DNA from: Chryseobacterium nepalense
GTDB taxonomy: Bacteria > Bacteroidota > Bacteroidia > Flavobacteriales > Weeksellaceae
Assembly (NCBI RefSeq): GCF_023195755.1
Contig: NZ_CP096203.1
Span: 1,364,001 to 1,428,000, forward strand
Direction of reading: 5' to 3'
Length of the DNA: 64,000 nucleotides
This document shows positions 35,957 through 44,574 of this stretch, piece by piece. The translations under genes were made by a program, and so were the position numbers. The stretch's first letter is position 1. Each line of letters opens with the position of its first letter. A model generated the notes under the pieces. The model did not search any database. It had not been told where the DNA came from and worked only from the letters and a program-made list of their open reading frames with translations.

Positions 35957-35999
35957 ATGTTTCACATTGTTTCTCCATGTTTCCCATTGTTTCAAAATG
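35957..35999. repeat. Four 10-bp tandem repeats upstream of the integrase operon
   Basis: TGTTTC occurs at 35958, 35968, 35978 and 35988, exactly 10 bases apart, each preceded by A or T; a degenerate fifth unit (ATGTAAC) follows. All copies face the same side of the helix. Position upstream of the excisionase-like gene and inside attR suggests an operator or integrase arm-type sites. Confidence 0.65.
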
Positions 36000-36123
36000 T
36001 AACATTTTTCAACGATGAAATTACAAAATTAATTTCAAACTAAGTTTATAGAAGCGAAATAGAAACTGATAAAATGTATATATTCTGCAATATTAAATTT
36101 TGAAACAAGACAGGAAGCAAATA

Positions 36124-36158
36124 AAAACCCCTTAAATACTACATTTAAAGGGTTTTTT
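36124..36158. terminator. Bidirectional terminator between mnmE and the element
   Basis: A 14-bp stem (36124-36137 with 36043+ side at 36143-36156, one C/A mismatch), 5-base loop, T run on the plus strand and A run on the other side. It would stop mnmE transcripts from entering the element's integrase operon. Confidence 0.75.
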
Positions 36159-36200
36159 GTATTATTGTGATTGCAATCTATATACAATCTAAAACACCGT

Positions 36201-36218
36201 CTACTTTCCGATACAAAA
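36201..36218 (-). other. attR: element-supplied 3' end of mnmE
   Basis: On the minus strand the bases read TTT TGT ATC GGA AAG TAG (F-C-I-G-K-stop) and form the present end of mnmE. The core 36208-36218 equals 13242-13252. Confidence 0.85.
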
Positions 36219-37586
36219 CTTAGAAAAAATATTCCCCAGCACTTCATCATTCGTTACCTCACCGGAAATTTCGCCGAGATGCTCCAGAGCGTTTCTTAAC
36301 TCGTAGGCAAGAAGCTCGGTAGAGATCCTGAAAGTGATGGCTTCGTTGACTTTATGTACGGCGTTCAGGGATTTCTGCAACGCTTCGAAGTGTCGCTGGT
36401 TGGTAATCACCACATTATTTTCAGAAGCCTTTAACTGCTCAACGTATGAAGACAGCTCGTTTTTCAGATCCTGGACGTTCTGGTTTTCTACTGCAGAAAT
36501 GGTAATAAAATCGAACTCGTGAGCAATCTCTTTTCTGAAAACATCTTCTGCTTTTTCATATTGAGTCGGAACGACTTCATCAATTTTTGTAGCGCAGATG
36601 ATCAGCTTCAGGTCGTCTCTCAGCAAAGACTTGATCATTTCAATATCTTCTGAGAAATCTTCTGTTCCGGCGTCTGTAAGATAAACAAGAATATTCGCGT
36701 TTTCTACCTTTTCTTTTGCTTTTTTAACGCCGATGGCTTCAATTTCGTCGACCGTTTCCCGAAGTCCCGCAGTATCAATAAGACGGAATGCATGGCCTTT
36801 AATGTGCAGGATTTCCTCAATCGTATCCCGGGTTGTTCCGGCAATATTGCTGACAATGGCGCGCTCTTCCTTCAATAAAGCATTCAGAAGCGTAGATTTT
36901 CCTGCATTGGGTTTCCCGATGATAGCAACTGCAGTTCCATTTTTAATGGCATTTCCGTACTGGAAGCTTTCAATCAGAGAATGAAGTTTCACTTCAATTT
37001 TATTCAGCAGCTGCGTCAGTGCTGTCCGGTCTGCAAACTCAACATCTTCTTCTGCGAAGTCCAGTTCCAGTTCAATGAGGGAAACGAAATTAAGAAGATC
37101 GGTTCGCAACAGAGAAATTTCATTCGTTATTCCACCTTTCAGCTGACTGATTGCCACTTTTCTCGAAGCTTCATTCTCAGAAGCAATAACGTCGGCAATA
37201 GCTTCGGCCTGAGAAAGGTCAATTCTCCCATTCATAAAGGCACGCAGGGTAAATTCCCCGGCTTTGGCCATTCTTGCACCATTTTTAATCAGCGTTTCCA
37301 GAATACGTTTACCAATGTGCGGAGATCCGTGGAAAGCGATTTCCACTGAGTTTTCCGTTGTAAAACTTTTGGGTGCCAGAAAAATAGAAAGCATCACCTC
37401 ATCAATCGTTTCCTCACCCTCCATAAAATACCCGTAATGGATCGTATGCGATTTTTGTTTTGACAGATTTTTCCCCGGAAAACTCTTCTGAACGACTGGT
37501 ATAGCATCATTTCCGGAAACCCGGATGATTCCCAAAGCTCCTACTCCGTTGGCCGTAGCCAGTGCACAAATGGTATCGTTATTCAT
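36201..37586 (-). CDS. mnmE: tRNA modification GTPase MnmE
   Basis: 461 residues, full length. An N-terminal folate-binding domain (MNNDTICALATANGVGALGIIRVSG), a helical domain, and an inserted GTPase with G1 GKPNAGKSTLLN, G2 GTTRDT, G3 DTAGLRE and a modified G4 (ATKID). It ends with the invariant FCIGK, whose Cys is catalytic. With MnmG it installs the cmnm5U/nm5U modification at the wobble position of certain tRNAs. The last codons come from the integrated element, which restores the reading frame and protein sequence, so the gene should remain functional. Confidence 0.96.
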   Translation of the reverse strand: MNNDTICALATANGVGALGIIRVSGNDAIPVVQKSFPGKNLSKQKSHTIHYGYFMEGEETIDEVMLSIFLAPKSFTTENSVEIAFHGSPHIGKRILETLIKNGARMAKAGEFTLRAFMNGRIDLSQAEAIADVIASENEASRKVAISQLKGGITNEISLLRTDLLNFVSLIELELDFAEEDVEFADRTALTQLLNKIEVKLHSLIESFQYGNAIKNGTAVAIIGKPNAGKSTLLNALLKEERAIVSNIAGTTRDTIEEILHIKGHAFRLIDTAGLRETVDEIEAIGVKKAKEKVENANILVYLTDAGTEDFSEDIEMIKSLLRDDLKLIICATKIDEVVPTQYEKAEDVFRKEIAHEFDFITISAVENQNVQDLKNELSSYVEQLKASENNVVITNQRHFEALQKSLNAVHKVNEAITFRISTELLAYELRNALEHLGEISGEVTNDEVLGNIFSKFCIGK

Positions 37587-37735
37587 GGTGCAAATTTACG
37601 TTTTTTCGCCTCAAACAAAAATATCCTTTATCTATTGAGATCATTCACGAAACTCAAACCCTAAAATTCTATAACTATCACACGCTCTATCCCTCAAACC
37701 GAATCAGGAGCTTTTCCGGCTTTCCGCACTCGCTA

Positions 37736-37783
37736 TTTTTTATTTTTCGGGCGGCGGAGCCGCCGCAACCGAAAAATAAAAAA
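37736..37783. repeat. Long GC-centred inverted repeat
   Basis: Outer arms TTTTTTATTTTTCGG (37736-37750) and CCGAAAAATAAAAAA (37769-37783) pair perfectly over 15 bp; inside, GCGGCGG pairs with CCGCCGC around a 2-base loop. It looks like a REP-type repeat or an unusually long terminator. Confidence 0.65.
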
Positions 37784-38038
37784 TGAGCTCAGACAATTGC
37801 TGCAATCCGGGCTATGATGGAAGACATTACTTGAATCAGCACGATAATTCAACATCTCTTTTTAATAGTTTACCAATAAAAAACCACTTCAGGGACTGAA
37901 GTGATTACTGCTTTGAATTTACTAAGTTATATGAAGATGAATGATGTTTCATTTTCTGTTACAAAGATAAAGCAGATCATTTTCCGAATCCTCAGGATAA
38001 ACCCTAAAAAAAATACCGTAAAAATACGGTTGCATATA

Positions 38039-38077
38039 ATTAACCCCGCCCGGCAGGAACTGCCGGGCGGGGTTAAT
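38039..38077. terminator. Strong hairpin downstream of pepP
   Basis: TTAACCCCGCCCGGCAG and CTGCCGGGCGGGGTTAA are perfect 17-bp complements around a GAA loop. It lies 30 bases after the pepP stop. The U run is poor, but the stem is very stable. Confidence 0.65.
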
Positions 38078-38107
38078 ATTCTTATACTTCTGAAATCAAT
38101 ACTACTA

Positions 38108-39877
38108 TTAAAGCGGACTTACCAATTCATTGAACCACTCTTTCACCTCTCCTTCCAGATGAGGTCCTAATTTTTCAGCGCAGGTTTGATGATAGGCATT
38201 AAACCATGTAATTTCCTCTTCAGAAAGAATTTCTTTTACAATCGTATTTTTAAAGAACGGACAGAACGTTAACGTTTCAAACTCGTAGAAAGTTCCCGAA
38301 TCTGTTGTTTCAGAATCCCGTACTGCGATCAGATTTTCGTGACGGATGCCGTACTCCCCTTCCACATAGTAGCCAGGTTCATTAGAGCATACCATTCCCG
38401 GTAACAGTTCCTGCGGATTCATATCTTTTCGGATATTCTGGGGACCTTCGTGAACGTTCATAAAACTTCCCACTCCATGCCCCGTTCCGTGGTTAAAATC
38501 TTTTCCATCCATCCAAAGCGGAAGCCTGGCAATCGCATCCAGCTGTACTCCTCTTGTTCCTCTTGGAAATTTCACCATAGAAAGGCGGATCATTCCCTGT
38601 AAAACCAACGTAGAGTTTCTTTTAAACTCATCGGAAACAGCTCCCAATGCGAAAGTTCTTGTAATATCAGTAGTTCCTTCAAGATATTGGCCTCCGGAAT
38701 CCACCAGGATACTCGCATCATTGGTTACCTCTTTGCTGCCCTCACTCTTTGCAGAATAATGCATGATGGCGCCGTTATCTTTATATCCTACAATACTTCC
38801 GAAACTTTCTCCTACAAAATTTTCTCCTTCAGCACGGAAGCCACGCAGCTTTTCCCCGATAGAATATTCCGTCATCGGCTCTTTTCCTGCATTATGGGTA
38901 AGCCAGTACAGAAATTTCACCATGGCAACACCATCTCTTATCATTACTTTTCTGAAGCCTTCAAGTTCCGTGTCGTTTTTCTGGGCTTTCATTAAATTCC
39001 CCGGAACCGGAGCCTTGATCATGTTATTTTCAGATTTTAATACTTCAAAAATAGACTGGTTGCTGTTTGGGGAAACCAATACTTTTTCATCTTTAAATTC
39101 TTTCAGACAATTATAAAATTCTTCATAAGGCATCATTTTCACCCAGGCTTCATCCAGCTGTTTTCTGGCTTCCACTTCAAGCTTTTCAAGATCGGTGAAC
39201 AATTTTGCATCATTTTTCGTAATAACAATATATCCAAGGAAAACCGGATTGCTTTGTACATCGCTTCCTCTTAGATTCAGAGTCCAGGCCACATCGTCAA
39301 GACTTGAAATAACATGTACCGTTGCTTCCATTGATTCCATTTTTTGTCGGATTGCAGCAATTTTTTCAACAACCGATTTTCCGGCTCTTTCAACAGGATG
39401 AACAAAGATCGGGTTTTTAGAAGGCGTACCCCTTTCTTTCCAGACATTGTCCAATAGCGGAAGATCCACTAACATAATATTTTTAGCATTCAACTTTTCT
39501 GTAAGCAGTTCCCAATTGGCATGGGATGTTGCCAATGCATTGACCCCTACCCTTCCTTCTGCAGGAATTTCAGAAATAATCCAGTCGATATAGTTCGGTG
39601 TTCCTTCCAATCCCTCTTTAAAAAGATCAATCCCTGATCCTTCCAACTCTATTGCAGCTTGGGTAAAATATCTTCCGTCCGTCCACAATCCTGCTTTATC
39701 TTTGGTAACCACCACGAAACCGGCAGATCCCAAAAAACCTGATAGCCAGGCCCTTTCCTGCCATTCTTCAGGTAAATATTCACTCATATGCGGATCTGCA
39801 GAATATACGATAAATGCATCAACATTATTTTCCTGCATTTCTCCGCGAAGTGCAGCTATTTTTTGCTTTGAAGTCAT
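38108..39877 (-). CDS. pepP: Xaa-Pro aminopeptidase (M24B, long form)
   Basis: 589 residues: two N-terminal creatinase-like domains and a C-terminal M24 pita-bread domain. Metal ligands are visible: the Asp pair in VDSGGQYLEGTTDITRTFAL, the His in NHGTGHGVGSFMNVHEGP, and the two Glu in SNEPGYY and RHENLIAV. It removes an N-terminal residue that precedes proline. The ~590-residue layout is like eukaryotic aminopeptidase P1 and many Bacteroidota enzymes, longer than the E. coli PepP. No signal peptide. Monocistronic. Confidence 0.92.
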   Translation of the reverse strand: MTSKQKIAALRGEMQENNVDAFIVYSADPHMSEYLPEEWQERAWLSGFLGSAGFVVVTKDKAGLWTDGRYFTQAAIELEGSGIDLFKEGLEGTPNYIDWIISEIPAEGRVGVNALATSHANWELLTEKLNAKNIMLVDLPLLDNVWKERGTPSKNPIFVHPVERAGKSVVEKIAAIRQKMESMEATVHVISSLDDVAWTLNLRGSDVQSNPVFLGYIVITKNDAKLFTDLEKLEVEARKQLDEAWVKMMPYEEFYNCLKEFKDEKVLVSPNSNQSIFEVLKSENNMIKAPVPGNLMKAQKNDTELEGFRKVMIRDGVAMVKFLYWLTHNAGKEPMTEYSIGEKLRGFRAEGENFVGESFGSIVGYKDNGAIMHYSAKSEGSKEVTNDASILVDSGGQYLEGTTDITRTFALGAVSDEFKRNSTLVLQGMIRLSMVKFPRGTRGVQLDAIARLPLWMDGKDFNHGTGHGVGSFMNVHEGPQNIRKDMNPQELLPGMVCSNEPGYYVEGEYGIRHENLIAVRDSETTDSGTFYEFETLTFCPFFKNTIVKEILSEEEITWFNAYHQTCAEKLGPHLEGEVKEWFNELVSPL

Positions 39878-39997
39878 TTTTTGAATAATTTTTAAAGATG
39901 TGAAGTTACGAATTTAAAGGTTATCTGGCAGGATTAACTCTCAAATAAATACCATCTTAATAATTTAGGTAACCTTAAGTAAGGTCATCACCTTTTT

Positions 39998-40354
39998 TCA
40001 CTTTCCAACGATTACTTTCCTGTGTTCTGTTCCCCAATCAGCCAATGTATCGATAATTTTTTTTAAAGTCAAACCGTACTCTGTCAGCTGATATTGTACG
40101 GTTACAGGTTGCGTATCAAGTACTGTCCGTTTTACGAGTTGGTTCATTTCGAGTTCTTTTAGTTCTTTGCTGAGCATTTTATTGGAAATACCTTTGACAT
40201 CGTTCAAAATATCAGAAAAACGCCGTTTGTTGTAATAGCACACTGACGAAATTATTGAGATTTTCCATTTGCCATTCAACACGTCCATTGCATCATGAAC
40301 AGCCATAATCTGTTTTTTGTTGGTGTCGTTATCCGAACATTTTATTTCCTCCAT
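39998..40354 (-). CDS. HxlR family transcriptional regulator
   Basis: 118 residues with the HxlR winged helix: DVLNGKWKISIISSVCYYNKRRFSDI, then ISNKMLSKELKELEMNQLV and VQYQLTEYGLTLKKII. One Cys near the N-terminus and one in the winged helix could allow redox or thiol sensing, as in some HxlR members. Divergent from the SDR oxidoreductase, its likely target, although a 230-base repeat element now separates them. Confidence 0.9.
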   Translation of the reverse strand: MEEIKCSDNDTNKKQIMAVHDAMDVLNGKWKISIISSVCYYNKRRFSDILNDVKGISNKMLSKELKELEMNQLVKRTVLDTQPVTVQYQLTEYGLTLKKIIDTLADWGTEHRKVIVGK

Positions 40355-40478
40355 AAGTTACCTTGTTACTCAAAAGTTACTGTTACTTTTAGTTACAAAG
40401 TTACTAAAATAAATTTATTCGTTTTAAATTTGCATCGTTAAAGAAATCGATTTCAAAACAAATAAATTCAAAAGTCTT

Positions 40479-40709
40479 AGAGCCTATTTAAATTTGATTA
40501 AATGCTACAAAATCATCATTTATTTTTTTGACTCAAAGATTTTATTTGAAGATTTAATCATTTAAGTGAGCATAGAAGAATTAACGAGTTAATTTGATGA
40601 AGCTGTTTTTCAAGCTTCGCAAAGCAAATTTTATTTGCCTTTGCTTTCTAAAAGAAATAGGTAAAGTTGAATTAAAACTTTGCGTTATAAAAACTTAAAA
40701 ACAGGCTCT
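40479..40709. mobile_element. MITE-like element between hxlR and the SDR gene
   Basis: About 231 bp bounded by inverted ends AGAGCCT (40479-40485) and AGGCTCT (40703-40709), with similarity reaching inward (AGAGCCTATTTAAATTT against the complement AGAGCCTGTTTTTAAGTTT). There is no ORF inside and no clear target-site duplication was found. Confidence 0.55.
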
Positions 40710-40748
40710 TGGAGTAAAAATTAATTTTCATCATTTAAAATTTAAAAA

Positions 40749-41483
40749 ATGAATTTCACAGATAAAAATGTAATCATTACCGGCGGAAGTGCAGGAATTG
40801 GATTAGCGACCGCAAAAAAGTTTATTGCCAAAGAAGCAAACGTTCTGGTAACAGGGAGAAATACTGACAGTTTAGATAAAGCATCAGTAACAATTAACAG
40901 TCCGAAATTTAAAACCTTAGCTTCTGATATTTCTAAATTGGCAGACATTGCAGCATTGGAGAAAGAAGTGTCAGAAAGTGGAAAAAAAGTCGATGTGTTG
41001 GTGTTGAATGCAGGAATTGCAAAACAATTTTCAATAGAAGAAACCACAGAAGAAGTGTTTGATGATCTGTTCAACATCAATGTGAAAGGACTGTTCTTCA
41101 CATTGCAAAAACTGATTCCTCATTTAGCAGAAGGAGCTTCTGTTATCCTTATTTCGTCCGGAGTTTCAGTGAGCGGATATGCACAAATGGGAGCTTATGC
41201 TGCAACAAAAAGTGCAGTTGATGCAATAGCACGGACGGCAGCAATAGAGTTGGCAGACCGAAAAATTCGGGTAAATACCGTTGCTCCCGGATTAACGGAT
41301 ACTCCCATGAATCAACAGACGCCGGAAGATATTAAAAATGCTATCGCTGCAGCGGTTCCGCTGAAACGAATCGGGGAAGCGGAAGAAATAGCAAATGCTA
41401 TTGTTTTCCTTGCTTCAAACGAGGCTTCTTATATTTCAGGTTCATACCTGTCGGTTGATGGAGGAGTAACGATCCGCAGATAA
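40749..41483 (+). CDS. Short-chain dehydrogenase/reductase (SDR)
   Basis: 244 residues, classical SDR. Cofactor motif TGGSAGIGLA near the N-terminus (NADPH-type, with VTGRN), NAG motif in VLNAGIA, the catalytic Ser in SSGVSVSG, and the YAATKSA motif with Tyr and Lys. The C-terminus ends YISGSYLSVDGGVT, typical of FabG-like enzymes. The substrate cannot be predicted. It is likely controlled by the divergent HxlR regulator. Confidence 0.92.
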   Translation: MNFTDKNVIITGGSAGIGLATAKKFIAKEANVLVTGRNTDSLDKASVTINSPKFKTLASDISKLADIAALEKEVSESGKKVDVLVLNAGIAKQFSIEETTEEVFDDLFNINVKGLFFTLQKLIPHLAEGASVILISSGVSVSGYAQMGAYAATKSAVDAIARTAAIELADRKIRVNTVAPGLTDTPMNQQTPEDIKNAIAAAVPLKRIGEAEEIANAIVFLASNEASYISGSYLSVDGGVTIRR

Positions 41484-41618
41484 TATTTTAAAATTTATTT
41501 CGCTTTTGCGTTCTGCGTTGTTAGGTCTTTGATATGAAACTTAACAACGCTTTTTTCAATAAAATTTAATTCACAACAATTTATTGCGATGCACAATTCG
41601 TTAGGCTGTTGTTGTGCT

Positions 41619-42824
41619 TTATTTATTTTCTGTAGATAATTGATGATTTCTTGTTTTCATATAATTCCAGATCAGATACAGCATAAATAGACCGATCCAA
41701 ACACTCAGGACGACGATCATAAAAATAATCTGTATTGACGGATGAAGATAATTAGGTTTATAAAACAGGCGTTCAAGTGTAATAAATCTTTCTTTCAACC
41801 TAGCCCGATCAAAAGTATTCCGAATCTCATTGAGAGGTTCCCGGTTGTGATCACGGAAATAAAAGACATCATGACTCAAATCTTTAGGAACGATCTGTGA
41901 TTCTATCTTATACTTCTTAAACAAAGTGTCCAGACGCTGGAACGAATGAAGCATTGAATCCTGATTATATTTGTAAAGCAATTTATATCTCGTTACGGCA
42001 TTCTGATATTGTTGTGTAGTTTCAGAAACGTTATGGATTGGGCTATATAAAATCTTATTTTCCAAAAAGATACAGATATCTTCATCATACTCCGGGTTGA
42101 CCTCATTACCTTTGAATACAATCTCCGTACTGTCTCCGATCGCTTTTTTAGAAATAATTCTTTTTGAAAACTCTTTAGGTTCAAGTCCCAGATCAACCAT
42201 TCCTGAAATTACTTTAGAACTTATATTTTTATAATCAGAACTTAGTACTTTCAACGTATCTATACTATAATAGCTTGTTTCAACGGAATAATTTTCTCGA
42301 TTGTCCGGCTCATAATAAATGGTATCTTTTTCCGCTATCACCGGATAAGGTTTAGGATATAAAATATTTTCAGGATTAAATAATTTCTCAGAACTATAGG
42401 AAGTATAATTGTATAAAAATGGGTATAATACATTCAGCAAAGTTTTGTCTTTATTAAAATCCTTTTCAGGAAGCTCCTGTCTCATTTTGGCATTCAACCC
42501 AAAACTGTAGCTTATGAAAAAAGTCAGCGAGAGAAAGGAAATAATCAGTAATGAAGCACCAATTTTTACAGTATTAGTGACACTATATTTCTTTTTGGAA
42601 TGATTTCTCAATAACAAAACAAGAAAGCAAAACAGAAATAGACTGGTAATAAAAAAGTGGGAAATAGAAACATCATCGTAAAATTTGAATCTGTAAAACT
42701 CTGTATAAATATCGATTTTATTGATCCCATCAAACTTGAAATATCCATAGATAAAATAGCCCAAATGTATTACGCTTAAAACAACAACAGATTTGATTAG
42801 AAATTTTTTTAATTGTTTGTCCAT
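41619..42824 (-). CDS. Membrane protein of unknown function
   Basis: 401 residues. Transmembrane helices near residues 10-30, 55-75 and 90-112, a long periplasmic or extracytoplasmic segment of about 250 residues rich in charged and Tyr residues, and one helix near 365-390 before a short tail. No family is recognised. It is on the same strand as the GLPGLI gene 83 bases away, upstream of it in map order but not overlapping. Confidence 0.65.
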   Translation of the reverse strand: MDKQLKKFLIKSVVVLSVIHLGYFIYGYFKFDGINKIDIYTEFYRFKFYDDVSISHFFITSLFLFCFLVLLLRNHSKKKYSVTNTVKIGASLLIISFLSLTFFISYSFGLNAKMRQELPEKDFNKDKTLLNVLYPFLYNYTSYSSEKLFNPENILYPKPYPVIAEKDTIYYEPDNRENYSVETSYYSIDTLKVLSSDYKNISSKVISGMVDLGLEPKEFSKRIISKKAIGDSTEIVFKGNEVNPEYDEDICIFLENKILYSPIHNVSETTQQYQNAVTRYKLLYKYNQDSMLHSFQRLDTLFKKYKIESQIVPKDLSHDVFYFRDHNREPLNEIRNTFDRARLKERFITLERLFYKPNYLHPSIQIIFMIVVLSVWIGLFMLYLIWNYMKTRNHQLSTENK

Positions 42825-42907
42825 AATTGCAATAATATATTCTTTAAAGTACGGATTTTTTTTAAATAAAACGTAATTAATCAGATCCTGACATAATTCT
42901 AAAATGT

Positions 42908-43747
42908 TTAATAAAGCTCTATGGAATTATTGTTTTCCTTAAAACTCTCCTGTATTTTCTTAGTTTTCATTTTTTCATATTCAGCATCTGAGTATGAAGT
43001 CCCATCAGGTGAAGTTGAAGTAAAACTGGTAATTCCGTATCTTCGCTTAAGCTCTCTCATTCTGTTCATCGGATCTCTGATGTAATCTTCAACGGCTTTT
43101 TTATATTGGCTTTCCGTCACAGGAATATAGGCAGACAAATTAAGTTTTATATGTCTGAACTTTTCAATTCCTTTTAATTCCCAGATATGTTGTTTTTTTG
43201 TGTCTTCGATCTTGACGATTAATCCCGGAAGTCCGCCAAATTTATATGGCCCTTCAGAAATAGGAATTTCGTTAGTAAACCAAGCGTTATACTTTCTGCC
43301 TTTATATTCTACCGTTGCCAGTTGGCATTTCTTACCTTGTATCAGGGCAGTTTCTGTTTCGATGTGCCAATTGAAGGTAATCTGCTGAATGATTTTAAAT
43401 CGATCAGTGTTCACAGACAGGTAAGATATTACTTCATTGGATCGCCATTCTTTTTGAATTATGCCACGAACTTTTTCTTGTGGAAAGGTATTTAATGAAA
43501 CAGGCCTATTTGAGGGCATTCCATCTGAATTCATGTTCTGCGCGATTGCAGAATCTCTTTTTACTTTTGCCAGGCTGAAGTAAGTGGAACCGTTTTTATC
43601 GATAAAAAGCCCCATTAGTTCGGTTTCTGTTTTCTCTAAATGTAATGAGTCGGGCTTAAAGGTGTACTGATAAGTAAAATTATATTTTTGACTAAAACTC
43701 AACAATGAAATCAAAATAGTGAATATAAATATTATTTTCCTGATCAT
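42908..43747 (-). CDS. GLPGLI family protein
   Basis: 279 residues with a signal peptide (MIRKIIFIFTILISLLSFS). The family signature is exact: FGGLPGLIVKIED near residue 180, preceded by the YKGRKYNAWFTNEIPISEGP segment. GLPGLI proteins are found in Bacteroidota only as far as known, are exported, and have no established biochemical role. The C-terminus ends with an ordinary charged helix, not with a sorting domain. Confidence 0.9.
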   Translation of the reverse strand: MIRKIIFIFTILISLLSFSQKYNFTYQYTFKPDSLHLEKTETELMGLFIDKNGSTYFSLAKVKRDSAIAQNMNSDGMPSNRPVSLNTFPQEKVRGIIQKEWRSNEVISYLSVNTDRFKIIQQITFNWHIETETALIQGKKCQLATVEYKGRKYNAWFTNEIPISEGPYKFGGLPGLIVKIEDTKKQHIWELKGIEKFRHIKLNLSAYIPVTESQYKKAVEDYIRDPMNRMRELKRRYGITSFTSTSPDGTSYSDAEYEKMKTKKIQESFKENNNSIELY

Positions 43748-43932
43748 TTTATACAGATATTTAAAGTGTTAATATACTTAAATATAGTAATATACATCAG
43801 AATTAATTTCAGATTTTACTAAAGCACTTATTGAACAACATATTAACTCTTAATTCACTATTCCCTTAGTCTCAAAATTAAGTTCAGATCAGAAATTAAA
43901 GATTTTGGAAAGATTATTGCAATATACGAGAA

Positions 43933-44370
43933 ATGGAAAGTCAGAATTATAAAAATCACGTACGATTTTATGCTCCTCATCATTTCGTTTTTCTTCCGCT
44001 ATTAATCATTTTAGAAGGAATCGGAATATATAAGATTTTCAGTGATGAACAAAATCAACTTTCATGGATTTTGTTTTCTGTAATTATTTTTCTGATTTTT
44101 TATTTAGCCATTATGGTCCGCCAGCATTATGCATTGGTTCTTCAGAATCGGATTGTGAGGCTTGAATTCAGGCAGAGATACTTTGAAATTTTCGGATTGA
44201 GATCTGATGACGTTGAGGAAAAACTTACATTCGGGCAAATTGCTGCATTACGTTTTGCTTACGATGATGAATTTAAGATATTTCTTGAGAAAGCACTAAA
44301 AGAAAAAATAAAAGGTGATGAGATTAAAAAATCCATAACAAAATGGAGACCTGATCACCAAAGAGTCTGA
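43933..44370 (+). CDS. DUF6526 family membrane protein
   Basis: 145 residues. The opening QNYKNHVRFYAPHHFVFLPLL and the two adjacent membrane helices (residues about 18-36 and 43-62), followed by a charged cytosolic tail with LRFAYDDEFKIFLEKAL, match DUF6526 of Bacteroidota. Function unknown. It precedes a small lipoprotein gene by 27 bases and topoisomerase IB, probably in one transcript. Confidence 0.82.
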   Translation: MESQNYKNHVRFYAPHHFVFLPLLIILEGIGIYKIFSDEQNQLSWILFSVIIFLIFYLAIMVRQHYALVLQNRIVRLEFRQRYFEIFGLRSDDVEEKLTFGQIAALRFAYDDEFKIFLEKALKEKIKGDEIKKSITKWRPDHQRV

Positions 44371-44397
44371 AATAATAAACACTAAAATAATATTATC

Positions 44398-44565
44398 ATG
44401 AAAAAATGGAGCTTTTACAGTTTTGCAATATTAACATTACTGACACTTACAAGCTGCGAAGCAGTAGAAACGATCTTCAAAGCAGGAATGTGGTGGGGAA
44501 TCATATTAGTAGTTGGCGTAATAGCTATTATCTTATGGCTATTTTCAAGGGGTAGGAACTCTTAA
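44398..44565 (+). CDS. Small lipoprotein with one transmembrane helix, 55 residues
   Basis: The frame is too short for most gene finders but well supported: ATG, a lipoprotein signal with lipobox LTSC, then a hydrophobic helix (GIILVVGVIAIIIWLF) and a basic end. It sits between the DUF6526 and topoisomerase genes on the same strand, 9 bases before the latter. Function unknown. Confidence 0.7.
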   Translation: MKKWSFYSFAILTLLTLTSCEAVETIFKAGMWWGIILVVGVIAIILWLFSRGRNS

Positions 44566-44574
44566 CCAGATTTT

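Larger units (their letters stand above)
13242..36218. mobile_element. Integrative element of about 23 kb inserted at the 3' end of mnmE
   Basis: The borders are the 11-bp direct repeat in the last codons of mnmE (attL 13242-13252, attR 36208-36218). A tyrosine recombinase and an excisionase-like HTH protein lie next to attR. The interior is more AT-rich than the flanks and filled with accessory genes: ArdA, an S24/Y-polymerase/DnaE cassette, HEPN proteins, a methyltransferase-ATPase-protease operon and a Rep-like gene. No relaxase, coupling protein, type IV secretion gene or capsid gene was recognised, so it is either mobilised in trans or a satellite-like genomic island. Confidence 0.85.
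37587..38107. other. Intergenic region between mnmE and pepP
   Basis: No gene. It contains two strong hairpins (37736-37783 and 38039-38077) and a weaker one (ACCGTA with TACGGT near 38017-38032). The first hairpin is GC-rich, with flanking sequence unlike the rest of the gap. Confidence 0.5.

Noticed and set aside
35958..35993. CRISPR array
   Set aside because: The period is 10 bases with 6-bp repeats and no spacers of CRISPR size, and no cas genes are present.
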